Shown here one piece after another: positions 7,769 through 17,467 of a DNA stretch of 64,000 bases. The position numbers and the translations under genes are program-made. The stretch is from Nostoc sp. FACHB-892 (lineage in GTDB: Bacteria > Cyanobacteriota > Cyanobacteriia > Cyanobacteriales > Nostocaceae). Numbering within the stretch: position 1 is the first letter of the stretch; each line of letters starts with the position of its first letter. The notes under the pieces were generated by a model that made no database searches, was not told where the DNA came from, and worked only from the letters and a program-made list of their open reading frames with translations. Where the stretch lies: positions 124,001 through 188,000 of the forward strand of contig NZ_JACJTR010000007.1 in the NCBI RefSeq assembly GCF_014698795.1. Direction: 5' to 3'.

Positions 7769-9985
7769 ATGCAATTGAATCGAAGTAATTTTCTGAAATT
7801 TCTGATCCAGTCACAGCCAGGAAAACCAGCAATATCCAACGGCTTGCGAGCAGCGTTAGGATTGGGGGTTCCCATGCTAATCGGTCAACTTATAAACCAG
7901 AGAGAAAGCGGATTATTTATCGGTTTAATGGCTTACTTTGTCAACTTAGCGAATGTTGGCGGCCCTTACCAGATAAAAGCTAAGGCAATGACGGCGGCTA
8001 CTTTGGGAATGGCTGTTTCAATGTTTGTGGCTACCCTAGCCGCTAAAGTTCCAGCGCTAACTGTGGTGCTGACATTTCTCTGGGGTCTTGCTTCAGGTTT
8101 TGCATCCATGTACGGTAATGCTGGCGCGAATGTCGGTCTGGTGGTAGGAATATCATTTATTTCCATGATCGCACAGCCAGGAAACTTGGAAGCCGCACTC
8201 ATGCGATCGCTGCTATGTCTTATTGCAGGCGGATGGGCGATGCTACTCTCGTTAGTAATGTGGCCTTTTAGACCTTATGACCCCCTACGGATAGCTTTGG
8301 CTGGCTGCTTCAGTGCGATCGCTAACTACATTCAGGCATTTCTCGGTAAAGTGGCAACACCTGAAAAGATTCTCGAAATTAGAAAGGCGTTAGAGACAGC
8401 ACGTACTATTTTAGGTACTGCACGAATTGGAAATTCGGCTCGAAGTTGGATGGATGAACAATTGTTGGTACTAATTCAGGATGGCGATCGCTTGCTTGGT
8501 TCAGTTATTGCCTTAACAGAGTTACTAGAAACTCACTTTCAACATCAGCAATATCACGCAGTCCAGCAATTAGTAGACGATGCACTCGAACAAATATCAG
8601 TGATTCTTCGATCCATAGCGAAAGCCATATCTGGCAAGCCTACCAGCATCGATCTGGGAAATCTCAACCGCATCTATGAGGCACTGAAAGAACAAGAAAA
8701 TCTGCAAAGAAAAGCAATTGCTGGGAGTGAGACAGACTACACAACTCTCGTTGCTCTCACTAACCTAGTGCTGATGATAGAAAAGCTGATGAAGCAATTG
8801 CAATACATGGCTCAGACAGCTAAATCTCTAATAGATCGCAGCAAAATGAGTGGGCGAGATGTAGATACACTTCTTGTAGTTGAAGATAAACAGCGATCGC
8901 TCTTAGATTTACTCAAAGAAAACCTTACCTTAGACTCAGCAATCTTTCGCCATGCTCTCCGCATTGCTGTGACTCTAACTGTAGGTGTAATTCTGTATAG
9001 CATTACCAATTTACCAATGGGCTATTGGGTGACACTGACAAGCATCCTAGTCCTCAAACCTAACTTTGGTGCAACTTTCTGGCGTTTCTTCCAGCGAGTT
9101 GGCGGGACTATCTTGGGAGCTGTGTTAGCAGCTGTCATAGTTGCAACCATCACAAGTAAGCCTGTGTTAGACATAATCATTGTGCTGACAGTCTTTTGTG
9201 GCATTTCCCTGATCAGTTTCAACTATGCTTATTCAGTGATTTTCTTATCAATATTTGTCTTACTAATTATCGATATTGGTCATCCAATTGGTTGGGAATT
9301 TGCTGGCTTTCGCGTGTTAAATACATTAATTGGGGCGGGACTAGCTTTTGCGAGTCATTACTTTATATTGCCAAATCGGGAACGCGATCGCTTACCTACT
9401 CAACTCGCCACTGCTCTGCGAGAATCCCACAAATACTTTAGGGATGTAATGGCTGTTTACCAAGGAACAAAGGAGCAAGACTCTACGATTATCAGTCAAC
9501 GCCGGCAAACCGGACTGGCAATTGGTAATGCCCAAGCCTCTTTCCAAGGATTGCTGCGCGAACCCCAGATGCAGAAAGGAATAGTGGAACCAGTAATGAC
9601 GCTGTTGGTATACATGGGACGTTTTACTAATGCCGTGACAGTTTTGGCTGTCCATCTCGAATATTTTCGAGGAACTGTGCCACTTCCAGAATTAGAAACC
9701 TTTGTTCGCCAAGTTTCATTACTGTTACAGCAGTTAGCTGATTCAGTACAGCAGGAAGTTATACCACCGCCTTTACCTGACTTGGAAGAAACGCTGCAAA
9801 AAATTCAACCGCACCTGCAAGCGCTACGTACGGCGCGTATACAAGAGCTAGCTGTCAATCAAGGACATACACCTATTCGTCAAGCAGTCATTGATTACAG
9901 CATATTAGATTTGGAGATTGATCAGATTGTCCGACGGTTGACTGCTATGCACTCAGCGATGGTAAGGCTAGTATCAGTTAAATAA
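7769..9985 (+). CDS. FUSC-family inner membrane protein (aromatic acid exporter-like)
   Basis: A 738-residue membrane protein with the duplicated FUSC architecture. An N-terminal hydrophobic block (residues about 25-165) and a second one (about 405-525, starting HALRIAVTLTVGVILYSITNLPMGYWVTLTSILVLKPNFGATF in two parts) are separated by a long soluble helical region; a C-terminal soluble helical tail follows. The YWVTLT/LKPNFGATFWR signature is characteristic of the family that includes YccS and AaeB, proton-driven efflux of aromatic acids or unknown substrates. Substrate here is not predictable. It is a single gene with its own upstream region and no membrane-fusion partner beside it. Confidence 0.85.
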   Translation: MQLNRSNFLKFLIQSQPGKPAISNGLRAALGLGVPMLIGQLINQRESGLFIGLMAYFVNLANVGGPYQIKAKAMTAATLGMAVSMFVATLAAKVPALTVVLTFLWGLASGFASMYGNAGANVGLVVGISFISMIAQPGNLEAALMRSLLCLIAGGWAMLLSLVMWPFRPYDPLRIALAGCFSAIANYIQAFLGKVATPEKILEIRKALETARTILGTARIGNSARSWMDEQLLVLIQDGDRLLGSVIALTELLETHFQHQQYHAVQQLVDDALEQISVILRSIAKAISGKPTSIDLGNLNRIYEALKEQENLQRKAIAGSETDYTTLVALTNLVLMIEKLMKQLQYMAQTAKSLIDRSKMSGRDVDTLLVVEDKQRSLLDLLKENLTLDSAIFRHALRIAVTLTVGVILYSITNLPMGYWVTLTSILVLKPNFGATFWRFFQRVGGTILGAVLAAVIVATITSKPVLDIIIVLTVFCGISLISFNYAYSVIFLSIFVLLIIDIGHPIGWEFAGFRVLNTLIGAGLAFASHYFILPNRERDRLPTQLATALRESHKYFRDVMAVYQGTKEQDSTIISQRRQTGLAIGNAQASFQGLLREPQMQKGIVEPVMTLLVYMGRFTNAVTVLAVHLEYFRGTVPLPELETFVRQVSLLLQQLADSVQQEVIPPPLPDLEETLQKIQPHLQALRTARIQELAVNQGHTPIRQAVIDYSILDLEIDQIVRRLTAMHSAMVRLVSVK

Positions 9986-10030
9986 AGCGATCGCCTCTAA
10001 TGTATCGCCAAGATTGTTGACAGCAATGAG

Positions 10031-10741
10031 CTAATTATTAATTTCCAATAATCCAGGCGGCGGGGTAATTTCAATACGATGAGATTTCAAGTCTACGACT
10101 GGTGCGATCGCTTCCACAAATGGAATCAAAACAGTCTGTTGCTTTTTGTCAGTAGCAAATGATTCATGGAACTTTACTTCTAACAAATCATTTCCGGCGG
10201 GGATAATATCTACTACCGTACCAACAAGTTCGCCAGATGCTTGCATGAAAACTTCCAAGCCTATCAAATCGAGGACATGATATTCATCCTCATCTAATTG
10301 GGGGCGATCGCTTGCTGGTACCATTAGCTTACAACCGCGCAACGCCTCGGCCTGATCGCAATGTTCCACGCCAGCTAATTTGATCACATACAAGTTTTTG
10401 TTACTAATATAACGTCCTGTCAATAATTCGATTGGTTGTGGTTCTGTATCACCTGAACGCAACAACCAACGTTTCCCTGGTACCTCAAATCTTTCGGGGA
10501 AGTCAGATACAGGATAAACGCGTAATTCCCCAGACAACCCTTGAGGGGAAACAATCTTACCAATTTCTAGCCAATCGTCGAGATTGGGGGCTGGGGACTG
10601 GGGATTGGGGATTAGGGATTGGGGATTGAGGATTGGCGATTGGGGACTGGACTTTTTTGATTTTCTTCCTCCTCTGCTCCTGGGCACTTTTGCGCCTTTG
10701 CTCCCTATCTCTTTGTTTGCTTCTTCGTGTTTCATTTCCAT
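10031..10741 (-). CDS. rimM: Ribosome maturation factor RimM
   Basis: Assists 30S maturation, binding S19 near the 16S 3' domain. The conserved part starts at about residue 55 ([21 protein letters not shown]), continues through the RimM barrel and ends with the PRC-barrel ([13 protein letters not shown], then [13 protein letters not shown]). The 236-residue protein is about 55 residues longer than usual because of an N-terminal extension of lysine-rich sequence and a proline repeat ([21 protein letters not shown]) encoded by a 7-bp STRR. An internal start after the repeat is not obvious, so the extension may really be translated. It starts 8 bp after avtA on the same strand, implying co-transcription. 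Confidence 0.9.
   Translation of the reverse strand: MEMKHEEANKEIGSKGAKVPRSRGGRKSKKSSPQSPILNPQSLIPNPQSPAPNLDDWLEIGKIVSPQGLSGELRVYPVSDFPERFEVPGKRWLLRSGDTEPQPIELLTGRYISNKNLYVIKLAGVEHCDQAEALRGCKLMVPASDRPQLDEDEYHVLDLIGLEVFMQASGELVGTVVDIIPAGNDLLEVKFHESFATDKKQQTVLIPFVEAIAPVVDLKSHRIEITPPPGLLEINN
10582..10650. repeat. 7-bp STRR inside the rimM coding sequence
   Basis: Ten units of GATTGGG/GACTGGG type, 7 bp each with the last one incomplete. Three units make 21 bp, which produces a repeating heptapeptide on the minus strand. The same STRR family is usually intergenic in Nostoc-type genomes. Confidence 0.85.
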
Positions 10742-10749
10742 TTTTACTA

Positions 10750-12045
10750 CTAGGCAGTCACAGCCGTACGCTTATAAGTTTCTTCAGCCACTTTTGCTAA
10801 ACGTTGCATAGCAGTGGCTATCTCCTCATCGCTGCCTGTGAGGCTGATGCGGAAGCATTGGTGTTTGTGGGCCCATTCTTCCTCTAAACCGGGGAAGAAG
10901 GTACTTCCAGGGACAATAATCACACCTACTTGCTTAAGTTGCTGGTAAAATTCCCAGTCGCTGATGGGTAGATCCTGTAACCACAACCAAGCAAAAATTG
11001 CTCCTTCACCGCGATGGAGGAACCAAGGTAAATCCTTGGGCATCGCTTGTTCTAAACTAGTTTCTAAAACGGTAAATTTATTTTGGTAAAAGGGACGGAT
11101 GACACTGTGAGAAATTTCCACTAAAGCGCCAGAGTTGATTGCAAGAGCTGCGATCGCTTGGCCGTAACGTGAAGAATGGAGACCAATATTTGCTTGGAAA
11201 CACTCCAGCGCTTCAATCCACTTTTCATTCCCAATGGCAATACCAACCCTTTCTCCTGGTAATCCCGCTTTTGATAAACTCATGCAGTGTAAGATGTTAT
11301 CGCCAAACACTGGTGTCATTTCGGTAAAGTTCAATGCCGGGAAGGGAGGTGCATAAGCCGAGTCAATTAACACGGGCAGATTGTAAGGCGCAGCCAGGGC
11401 AGTAATTTTTTTCACCTCATCATCAGTGAGAACATTACCAGTGGGATTACAAGGGCGAGAGAAGAGAACACAACCCGTATCTTCTGTAATCGACAGTTGG
11501 CTGAAGTCGGGGCGATATTTAAATCGATGGGCGGCTGCATCAATATCAAGAGTCGGTTTGTAGGCGATTAAGGCTTTTGGAACTAAGCAAACACCGCCGT
11601 AACCAGTGTAGTCAGGGCTGAGGGGCAAAACGATTTGTTTTAACTCGCCGCTAGAAGTGTAACCACCGAAAGTATTAGCAGCGTAGAAGTAGAGGGTTTG
11701 ACTGCCGGCGGTAATGAGGATATTGCGATCGCTTAAGTTTAACCCGTAGCGTTTGTTAAAGTCGTTGGCGATCGCTTCAATTAATGGTGCATAACCCTGA
11801 CTTGAGCCGTAGCGACAAACTACCTCACCATATTCTGGGCTAGCCAAAAGCTGTGCAGTACAATCCCGCCATAATTGCTCTACCTCTGGCAAAATCAACG
11901 GATTACCAGCACTCAAATTAATAAACTGCTGCCCTGCACCCGCTCGTAATGTCTCGATAATATCCTTCATGATTGCTCTTACGCCAGTCAGGTTGGACAT
12001 TTGAGCGCCAATTTGAGTTAGGGCAGGGTTCATAAGCTGTGACAA
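10750..12045 (-). CDS. avtA: Valine--pyruvate transaminase (AvtA-type aminotransferase)
   Basis: A 431-residue fold-type I PLP aminotransferase interconverting valine/2-oxoisovalerate and alanine/pyruvate. Seen: [19 protein letters not shown] near the N terminus, SRPCNPTGN (196-204), DSAYAPPFP (228-236), and the PLP lysine Lys259 in [13 protein letters not shown]. These features, including the NLSAGNP start, match AvtA more closely than generic aspartate aminotransferases. rimM follows after 8 bp on the same strand. No valine biosynthesis gene is adjacent, so the physiological direction is not indicated by context. Confidence 0.87.
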   Translation of the reverse strand: MSQLMNPALTQIGAQMSNLTGVRAIMKDIIETLRAGAGQQFINLSAGNPLILPEVEQLWRDCTAQLLASPEYGEVVCRYGSSQGYAPLIEAIANDFNKRYGLNLSDRNILITAGSQTLYFYAANTFGGYTSSGELKQIVLPLSPDYTGYGGVCLVPKALIAYKPTLDIDAAAHRFKYRPDFSQLSITEDTGCVLFSRPCNPTGNVLTDDEVKKITALAAPYNLPVLIDSAYAPPFPALNFTEMTPVFGDNILHCMSLSKAGLPGERVGIAIGNEKWIEALECFQANIGLHSSRYGQAIAALAINSGALVEISHSVIRPFYQNKFTVLETSLEQAMPKDLPWFLHRGEGAIFAWLWLQDLPISDWEFYQQLKQVGVIIVPGSTFFPGLEEEWAHKHQCFRISLTGSDEEIATAMQRLAKVAEETYKRTAVTA

Positions 12046-12218
12046 AATGTATTAATTGAGGGGTGGACAAATTATTTAGGGGTTGGTGCTGACATCAAGT
12101 TTAGATTGTTGCCAAAACAACTGTTACCGCCTTTAACCAATCTAGCTAGAGAATGATATTTTAACAAAGATAAGATTTATCGTTATCGTGGCGATCGTCC
12201 TTAATAAATACGATGAAG

Positions 12219-12236
12219 TGATACAAAAGTGTATCA
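12219..12236. promoter_or_regulatory. Inverted repeat upstream of frmA, candidate operator
   Basis: TGATACA-AAAG-TGTATCA is a perfect 7-bp inverted repeat, 80 bp upstream of the formaldehyde dehydrogenase start, in the divergent frmA/avtA promoter region. No matching regulator gene is adjacent. Confidence 0.4.
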
Positions 12237-12315
12237 TGCGCTCAATATGTTTAAGTGAAATAATCCCTGTATTGCAGCACTGGGGAAAAGTCAAATAACT
12301 ATATTAGGAGGGCTG

Positions 12316-13428
12316 ATGTTGCAAGTTAAAGCAGCAGTAGCTTACAGCGTAGGTAAGCCGTTGACGATTGAAACCGTTCAACTATCGGGGCCAAAAGCTG
12401 GTGAAGTGTTAGTTGAGGTGAAAGCCAGTGGGGTTTGCCATACCGATGCCTTTACATTATCTGGTGATGATCCCGAAGGTTTGTTTCCGGCAATTTTGGG
12501 ACATGAAGGCGCTGGTGTGGTAGTGGAGGTAGGCGCTGGTGTCACCAGTCTCAAACCAGGGGATCATGTAATTCCCCTGTACACTCCCGAATGCCGCCAG
12601 TGCGAATATTGTTTGAGTTTCAAAACTAATCTTTGTCAAGCCATTCGCTTAACTCAAGGACGGGGTGTTATGCCCGATGGCACTAGTCGCTTTAGCATTG
12701 ATGGACAGATGATTCATCATTACATGGGTACATCCACTTTTGCCAACTATACGGTGCTGCCAGAAATCGCTCTGGCAAAAATTCGAGAAGACGCTCCATT
12801 TGATAAGGTTTGTTACATTGGCTGTGGTGTGACTACTGGCGTTGGTGCAGTCATCAATACTGCCAAGGTGGAACCAGGAGCAAATGTTGTGGTTTTCGGC
12901 TTGGGTGGTATTGGCTTAAATGTTATCCAAGCGGCGCGGATGGTAGGGGCGAATATGATTGTCGGGGTAGATATTAATCCCAGCAAACGTACCTTGGCGG
13001 AAAAGTTTGGCATGACGCACTTTGTCAATCCCCAGGAAGTAGAAGGTGATTTAGTTCCTTATCTGGTTGATTTAACAAAAGGCGGTGCTGATTACAGTTT
13101 TGAATGTATCGGTAATGTCAAAGTTATGCGTCAAGCATTAGAATGCTGCCACAAAGGTTGGGGCGTTAGTGTGATTATTGGTGTTGCTGGTGCTGGACAG
13201 GAAATCAATACTCGTCCTTTTCAACTAGTAACCGGACGCGTTTGGAAAGGTTCGGCGTTTGGTGGCGCTAGAGGACGTACAGATGTGCCAAAAATTGTTG
13301 ATTGGTATATGGAAGGGAAGATAAACATTGATGATTTGATTACTCATGTAATGCCCATTGAGCAAATTAATAATGCTTTTGAATTGATGCACAAAGGCGA
13401 ATCAATTCGCAGTGTGGTGACTTTTTAG
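12316..13428 (+). CDS. frmA: S-(hydroxymethyl)glutathione dehydrogenase / class III alcohol dehydrogenase
   Basis: Zinc- and NAD-dependent enzyme oxidising S-hydroxymethylglutathione, thus detoxifying formaldehyde; it also reduces S-nitrosoglutathione. It is full length (370 aa). Catalytic zinc ligands lie in [12 protein letters not shown] and GHEGAG, structural zinc cysteines in [15 protein letters not shown], and the NAD fold in GLGGIGLNV. The GVAGAGQEI and [10 protein letters not shown] segments are typical of class III ADH. A strong AGGAGG ribosome binding site lies four bases before the ATG. No S-formylglutathione hydrolase gene is adjacent. It lies about 100 bp upstream of copA, which has its own MerR-type promoter. 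Confidence 0.93.
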   Translation: MLQVKAAVAYSVGKPLTIETVQLSGPKAGEVLVEVKASGVCHTDAFTLSGDDPEGLFPAILGHEGAGVVVEVGAGVTSLKPGDHVIPLYTPECRQCEYCLSFKTNLCQAIRLTQGRGVMPDGTSRFSIDGQMIHHYMGTSTFANYTVLPEIALAKIREDAPFDKVCYIGCGVTTGVGAVINTAKVEPGANVVVFGLGGIGLNVIQAARMVGANMIVGVDINPSKRTLAEKFGMTHFVNPQEVEGDLVPYLVDLTKGGADYSFECIGNVKVMRQALECCHKGWGVSVIIGVAGAGQEINTRPFQLVTGRVWKGSAFGGARGRTDVPKIVDWYMEGKINIDDLITHVMPIEQINNAFELMHKGESIRSVVTF

Positions 13429-13456
13429 CTAATTCCAATTTTTTTCCTCTACCCTC

Positions 13457-13487
13457 TTGACTCTCCAGTTAACTGGATGATTCAAGA
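13457..13487 (+). promoter_or_regulatory. MerR-type operator/promoter of copA
   Basis: TTGACT (13457-13462) is followed by a dyad, TCCAGTTAACTGGA, perfect over 14 bp (13464-13477), and a weak -10 about 20 bp after the -35. The over-long spacer and dyad are the hallmark of MerR-family promoters. Two close relatives occur at 16520 and 17293. Confidence 0.75.
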
Positions 13488-13529
13488 TGAAATCAGTCTT
13501 GAACACGACTTGATAATTGGAGGCTTAAA

Positions 13530-15791
13530 ATGGAGAATGCCACACTTAAGCTGCGTGGGATGAGTTGCGCTTCCTGTGCCAGAAGTATTGAAGATGCTAT
13601 TAGTTCTGTCCCAGGTGTGAATGAATGTAGTGTGAATTTTGGGGCAGAACAGGCAACAGTTGATTATGACCCCAGAACAACAGATTTACAAGCCATCCAA
13701 GATGCGGTGGATGCAGCAGGTTATTCTGCCTATCCCCTCCAAGAACAAAACTTGATGACTGGGGAAGATGATGAAGAAAAAAGATATCGCCAGAAAGAAT
13801 CCCGTGATTTAGTGCGAAAGGTGACGGTAGGGGGCATCATTGGCACTGTGCTGGTGATTGGCTCACTACCGATGATGACAGGGTTACACCTACCTTTGAT
13901 TCCAATGTGGCTGCATAACCCTTGGCTGCAATTAGTCCTTACTACTCCTGTACAGTTCTGGTGCGGTTACTCTTTTTACGTTAATACCTGGAAAGCTTTC
14001 AAACGCCATGCTGCGACAATGGATACCTTAATAGCTTTGGGTACAAGTGCCGCATATTTCTATTCACTATTTGCCACTTTATTTCCTGGCTTTTTCATAG
14101 CTCAGGGATTGATGCCAGATGTGTATTATGAAACTGCGGCGATTGTAATTACCTTGATTTTGTTAGGGCGGCTGTTTGAAAATCGCGCCAAAGGCCAAAC
14201 TTCAGAAGCTATCCGCAAGCTGATTGGTTTGCAGGCGAAAACAGCACGGTTAATTCGCAACGGGCGAGAAGTAGATGTACCCATTGAACAAGTACAAATT
14301 AGCGATGTAGTGTTGGTTCGTCCTGGGGAGAAAATTCCGGTTGATGGCGAAGTAGTTGACGGAACATCCACTGTTGATGAAGCAATGGTGACTGGCGAAA
14401 GTGTAGCAGTGAAAAAGCAACCAGGGGATGAAGTTATCGGAGCAACCATCAACAAAACCGGAAGTTTTAAGTTTCGGGCGACAAGAGTTGGTAAGGATAC
14501 TGTACTGGCGCAGATTGTCCAACTAGTGCAACAGGCTCAAGGCTCAAAAGCTCCCATTCAAAGACTAGCAGACCAAGTTACAGGGTGGTTTGTGCCGGCG
14601 GTAATTGCGATCGCTATCTTTACCTTTATTATTTGGTACAACATCATGGGTAATGTCACCCTGGCGTTGATTACCACAGTCGGGGTGTTAATTATCGCTT
14701 GTCCTTGTGCGTTGGGTTTAGCCACACCAACTTCGGTGATGGTAGGTACTGGGAAAGGTGCAGAAAACGGCATTTTAATTAAAGGAGCCGAAAGCCTAGA
14801 AATAGCACATCAGATTCAAACAATTGTGTTAGACAAGACCGGCACGATTACTCAAGGTAAACCGACAGTTACAGATTTTCTCACAGTTAACGGTACACTT
14901 AACGGCAACGAAATTAAACTGATACAACTAGCAGCATCCTTAGAACGTAATTCTGAACACCCATTAGCAGAAGCAGTTGTTCGATACGCCCAATCTCAGG
15001 AAGTAACCTTAGCAGATGTCAGAGATTTTGAAGCCGTTGCAGGTAGTGGTGTACAAGGTATCGTTACTAACCGTTTCGTACAAATTGGTACACAACGCTG
15101 GATGGAAGAGTTGAGTATTAACACTCAAAGTTTGCAACAAGACAAAGAACGCTTAGAATACCTGGGTAAAACCGCAGTTTGGTTAGTAGTTGATGGCGAA
15201 ATCAAAGGATTAATGGGGATTGCTGATGCTATTAAACCCACTTCCACCCAAGCGGTAAAAGTACTGCAAAAACTCGGTTTAGAAGTTGTGATGCTCACAG
15301 GTGATAACCGCCGCACCGCAGAAAGTATCGCCCGTGAAGTTGGTATTAAGCGGGTTTTGGCAGAAGTCCGCCCCGATCAAAAAGCTGCTACAGTGCAAGC
15401 ACTACAAGCAGAAGGCAAAATCGTTGCAATGGTTGGTGATGGTATTAATGATGCACCAGCCTTAGCTCAAGCCGATGTGGGAATTGCAATTGGTACTGGT
15501 ACAGATGTGGCGATCGCAGCTAGCGATATTACCTTAATCTCTGGTGATTTGCAAGGCATAGTTACAGCAATTCAACTCAGCCGCGCCACAATTCGCAATA
15601 TTCGCCAAAACCTATTCTTCGCTTTTATTTACAACGTTGCTGGTATTCCCATCGCCGCCGGAATTCTCTTTCCTATCTTTGGTTGGTTACTGAACCCGAT
15701 TATCGCCGGTGCAGCAATGGCCTTTAGTTCGGTTTCTGTAGTTACGAATGCGTTACGTTTACGTAACTTCCAACCTAAAACACTTGGGTAG
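13530..15791 (+). CDS. copA: Copper-translocating P1B-type ATPase
   Basis: A 753-residue integral membrane ATPase exporting Cu(I) (possibly Ag(I)). One N-terminal HMA domain carries GMSCASC (Cys13, Cys16). The transmembrane metal site is CPC at 391-393, the phosphorylation motif DKTGT at 435-439, a SEHPLAEA nucleotide-binding motif in the middle, and [10 protein letters not shown] near the C terminus. The CPC plus single HMA composition fits P1B-1 copper pumps. An SD sequence (GGAGG) precedes the ATG, and a MerR-type operator lies 73 bp upstream. It is followed closely by a tiny membrane peptide, a cupredoxin and a MerR regulator. Confidence 0.93.
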   Translation: MENATLKLRGMSCASCARSIEDAISSVPGVNECSVNFGAEQATVDYDPRTTDLQAIQDAVDAAGYSAYPLQEQNLMTGEDDEEKRYRQKESRDLVRKVTVGGIIGTVLVIGSLPMMTGLHLPLIPMWLHNPWLQLVLTTPVQFWCGYSFYVNTWKAFKRHAATMDTLIALGTSAAYFYSLFATLFPGFFIAQGLMPDVYYETAAIVITLILLGRLFENRAKGQTSEAIRKLIGLQAKTARLIRNGREVDVPIEQVQISDVVLVRPGEKIPVDGEVVDGTSTVDEAMVTGESVAVKKQPGDEVIGATINKTGSFKFRATRVGKDTVLAQIVQLVQQAQGSKAPIQRLADQVTGWFVPAVIAIAIFTFIIWYNIMGNVTLALITTVGVLIIACPCALGLATPTSVMVGTGKGAENGILIKGAESLEIAHQIQTIVLDKTGTITQGKPTVTDFLTVNGTLNGNEIKLIQLAASLERNSEHPLAEAVVRYAQSQEVTLADVRDFEAVAGSGVQGIVTNRFVQIGTQRWMEELSINTQSLQQDKERLEYLGKTAVWLVVDGEIKGLMGIADAIKPTSTQAVKVLQKLGLEVVMLTGDNRRTAESIAREVGIKRVLAEVRPDQKAATVQALQAEGKIVAMVGDGINDAPALAQADVGIAIGTGTDVAIAASDITLISGDLQGIVTAIQLSRATIRNIRQNLFFAFIYNVAGIPIAAGILFPIFGWLLNPIIAGAAMAFSSVSVVTNALRLRNFQPKTLG

Positions 15792-15802
15792 AGGAAATAA
15801 CA

Positions 15803-15883
15803 ATGTTCAATCAAGTGATATTTTTCGGGACTTTAGCAGGATTTGGATTTCTGCTAGGAGCAATTTCAGGAACTTTAATATAG
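15803..15883 (+). CDS. 26-residue hydrophobic peptide between copA and the cupredoxin gene
   Basis: An ATG at 15803 with a GAGGAAAT ribosome binding site opens a 26-codon frame encoding one hydrophobic, glycine-rich helix (MFNQVIFFGTLAGFGFLLG then a short tail), ending in TAG. It starts 11 bp after the copA stop and ends 37 bp before the next gene, so it is placed to be co-translated in the operon. It may be a small membrane partner of the pump. I do not recognise it, and it is short enough to be chance; the ribosome binding site and tight placement are the support. Confidence 0.5.
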   Translation: MFNQVIFFGTLAGFGFLLGAISGTLI

Positions 15884-15920
15884 CTGGTAACTTACTCACA
15901 TTCACCTAGGAGGTTTTTTA

Positions 15921-16493
15921 ATGTTGAACAAAACAGCACTCATCGGTAGTATAGCCAGTTTAGGAGTTGTATTCTCAATTGCATCTGGTGAAGCAGTTGC
16001 ACAAAACTCCCACCAGGCGCACTCATCTGCAACAGTCCAAACCAATCAATTTCAACGCATTGAGCAGCCATTAGGGAACAAAGTAGCCGTCACCCTCGGC
16101 GGATTGGGACTAATTAGCTTAGAAGTTTGGTGGTTCTTGCTGAGTAAACCCAAGTCTCAGAAAGCAGTTGCAACGAGTGGAAATATTCAGGAAGCAACCG
16201 TCACCGTTGATGGAGGATATGAGCCAAGTCGAATTGTAGTGCAAGTCGGGAAACCAGTACGACTAAAATTTGAACGCAAAGATCCCAGCAGTTGTTTAGA
16301 ACAAGTTTTGATTCCAGACTTTCACATTGCCGCAGATTTACCGCTTAATCAAGCTACTACTGTGGAATTTACCCCTGAAACAACAGGTGAATATACTTTC
16401 ACTTGCGGTATGAATATGTTTCGTGGTGCGATCGCAGTCCAAGCCGCAAACACTACTGAAGAAAAGTTGTCCACTCAAATCAGTGTCTCATGA
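15921..16493 (+). CDS. Cupredoxin-domain protein, membrane-anchored
   Basis: A 190-residue protein with a signal-like N terminus (ending AVAQNS), a transmembrane helix (VAVTLGGLGLISLEVWWFLL, about 54-73) and a C-terminal cupredoxin-like domain (about 90-178). The domain has PSRIVVQVGKPVRLKFERKDPSSCLEQVLIPDF, typical of the EfeO/cupredoxin_1 type, then FTCGMNMFRGAI near its end. Cys, His (FHIAAD) and Met residues could form a copper site. An AGGAGG ribosome binding site precedes the ATG. It lies in the copA operon upstream of merR, so a periplasmic or thylakoid-side copper-binding role is inferred. Confidence 0.8.
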   Translation: MLNKTALIGSIASLGVVFSIASGEAVAQNSHQAHSSATVQTNQFQRIEQPLGNKVAVTLGGLGLISLEVWWFLLSKPKSQKAVATSGNIQEATVTVDGGYEPSRIVVQVGKPVRLKFERKDPSSCLEQVLIPDFHIAADLPLNQATTVEFTPETTGEYTFTCGMNMFRGAIAVQAANTTEEKLSTQISVS

Positions 16494-16519
16494 GCTTAAT
16501 GGAATCATCCTTTTCATAC

Positions 16520-16554
16520 TTGACTCTCCAGTTGAATGGAGAGTTTAGTATAAG
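16520..16554 (+). promoter_or_regulatory. MerR-type operator/promoter of merR
   Basis: TTGACT at 16520-16525, then a perfect dyad ACTCTCCA-N6-TGGAGAGT at 16523-16544, and a TAGTAT -10 with a 20-bp spacer. This is the best of the three copies and lies 70 bp upstream of the merR start, implying autoregulation. Confidence 0.78.
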
Positions 16555-16589
16555 ATCAGTAATCATATCTCACTGAGGGTTTAGTTAGT

Positions 16590-17003
16590 ATGTTAGCCCA
16601 AGCAGAAGCAAAACAGATTGGTGTAGTTGCCAAAGAAAGCGGCGTACCCATTAAAACTATTCGCTACTATGAAGAACTTGGCCTATTAAAATCATCAGGA
16701 AGAACGGAAGGTGGATTTAGATTATTTAACTCTGATATTTTGGAGCGACTACACTTTATTAAACGCGCTCAAAGTTTAGGATTAAGCTTATCAGAGATTA
16801 AAGATTTTTTAAATGTTCATGATGGAGGGGAATTACCTTGTGAGCATATCAAAATTAAACTAGAAGATAAGGTAAAAGCAATTGATGAGCAAATTCAGCA
16901 ATTACTAATTTTGAGGCAAGAATTATCGGGTTTGCTCTCTGGTTGGGAAATTAAGCCTGATGATTCTTATTCAACTATTTGTCCAATTATTGAACATAAT
17001 TAG
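16590..17003 (+). CDS. MerR-family metal-responsive regulator
   Basis: A 137-residue MerR protein with a winged HTH at the N terminus (QIGVVAKESGVPIKTIRYYEELGLL, two adjoining parts, residues 9-33), a long dimerisation helix and a metal-sensing C terminus. Putative ligands are Cys84 and His86 (ELPCEHIK) and Cys131 and His136 (TICPIIEH). CueR uses a Cys pair in the C-terminal loop, but only one loop cysteine is present here; Cys84 matches the ZntR-type helix cysteine. Metal preference is therefore uncertain, although the copA context argues for copper. It probably untwists the 19-20-bp-spaced promoters at 13457, 16520 and 17293. Confidence 0.87.
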   Translation: MLAQAEAKQIGVVAKESGVPIKTIRYYEELGLLKSSGRTEGGFRLFNSDILERLHFIKRAQSLGLSLSEIKDFLNVHDGGELPCEHIKIKLEDKVKAIDEQIQQLLILRQELSGLLSGWEIKPDDSYSTICPIIEHN

Positions 17004-17010
17004 TGAGAGA

Positions 17011-17090
17011 TATAGCGGTTCCCATTCAGATGCAGTACAAAATTATATTGCAAGGTGTAGGGGCACGGCAGTGCCGTGCCCTTACGAGTG
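17011..17090 (+). repeat. Dispersed repeat with palindromic tail
   Basis: Starts TATAGCGGTTCCCATTC and runs through ATTATATTGCAAGGT into a palindrome, GGGCACGGCA-G-TGCCGTGCCC (17061-17081). The first part recurs inverted at 22181-22244, and its terminus is related to the ends of the element at 45968-46540. Confidence 0.75.
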
Positions 17091-17292
17091 TACTTAAAAA
17101 CAGTCAATTTAGTAAAAAATAAAATTTCTAGTAAAAGTCAAAACTTGAAATTTTAATGGTGACTATAAGTTAGTTTTTGCTATTTTTAATATCCTCATTA
17201 CAGCCTTTATTTTAAAAATTTCTGTTCATCATAAGTTGGTGAATAGAAATTTTATGTGTTTACTTATAAGTTAATTTCTTTGATTTTTCCTC

Positions 17293-17323
17293 TTGACTCT
17301 CCCGTTAGGTGGAGAATATAAGC
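17293..17323 (+). promoter_or_regulatory. MerR-type operator/promoter of a decayed chaperone unit
   Basis: TTGACTCTCC at 17293-17302 followed by GGTGGAGAAT, with a TATAAG -10; the TCTCC/GGAGA dyad is at 17298-17315. It is the third copy of the copper-cluster operator and lies upstream of a truncated chaperone frame and a His-rich lipoprotein gene. Confidence 0.7.
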
Positions 17324-17404
17324 TAATTCTAGGTTGAATAAATAAATTAAAAACCTACTCAAACAAATCACGATTTATCAGTTAATAGCCAGGAGTTTTC
17401 AGAG

Positions 17405-17467
17405 ATGACCCTACAAATTACTGTTCATAAATTAGCTTGTTCAGCTTGTGTGGATACTTTTGAATAA
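17405..17467 (+). pseudogene. Truncated copper chaperone (HMA domain remnant)
   Basis: The frame from ATG 17405 encodes only 20 residues, including LACSACVDTF, before a TAA stop. This is the beginning of a CopZ/Atx1-type HMA protein with its Cys-x-x-Cys metal site, which normally runs about 65 residues. The remaining three quarters of the fold are missing, and the next gene starts 31 bp later, so sequence was deleted rather than interrupted by a point stop. The MerR-type promoter upstream is intact and could now drive the lipoprotein gene. Confidence 0.7.
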
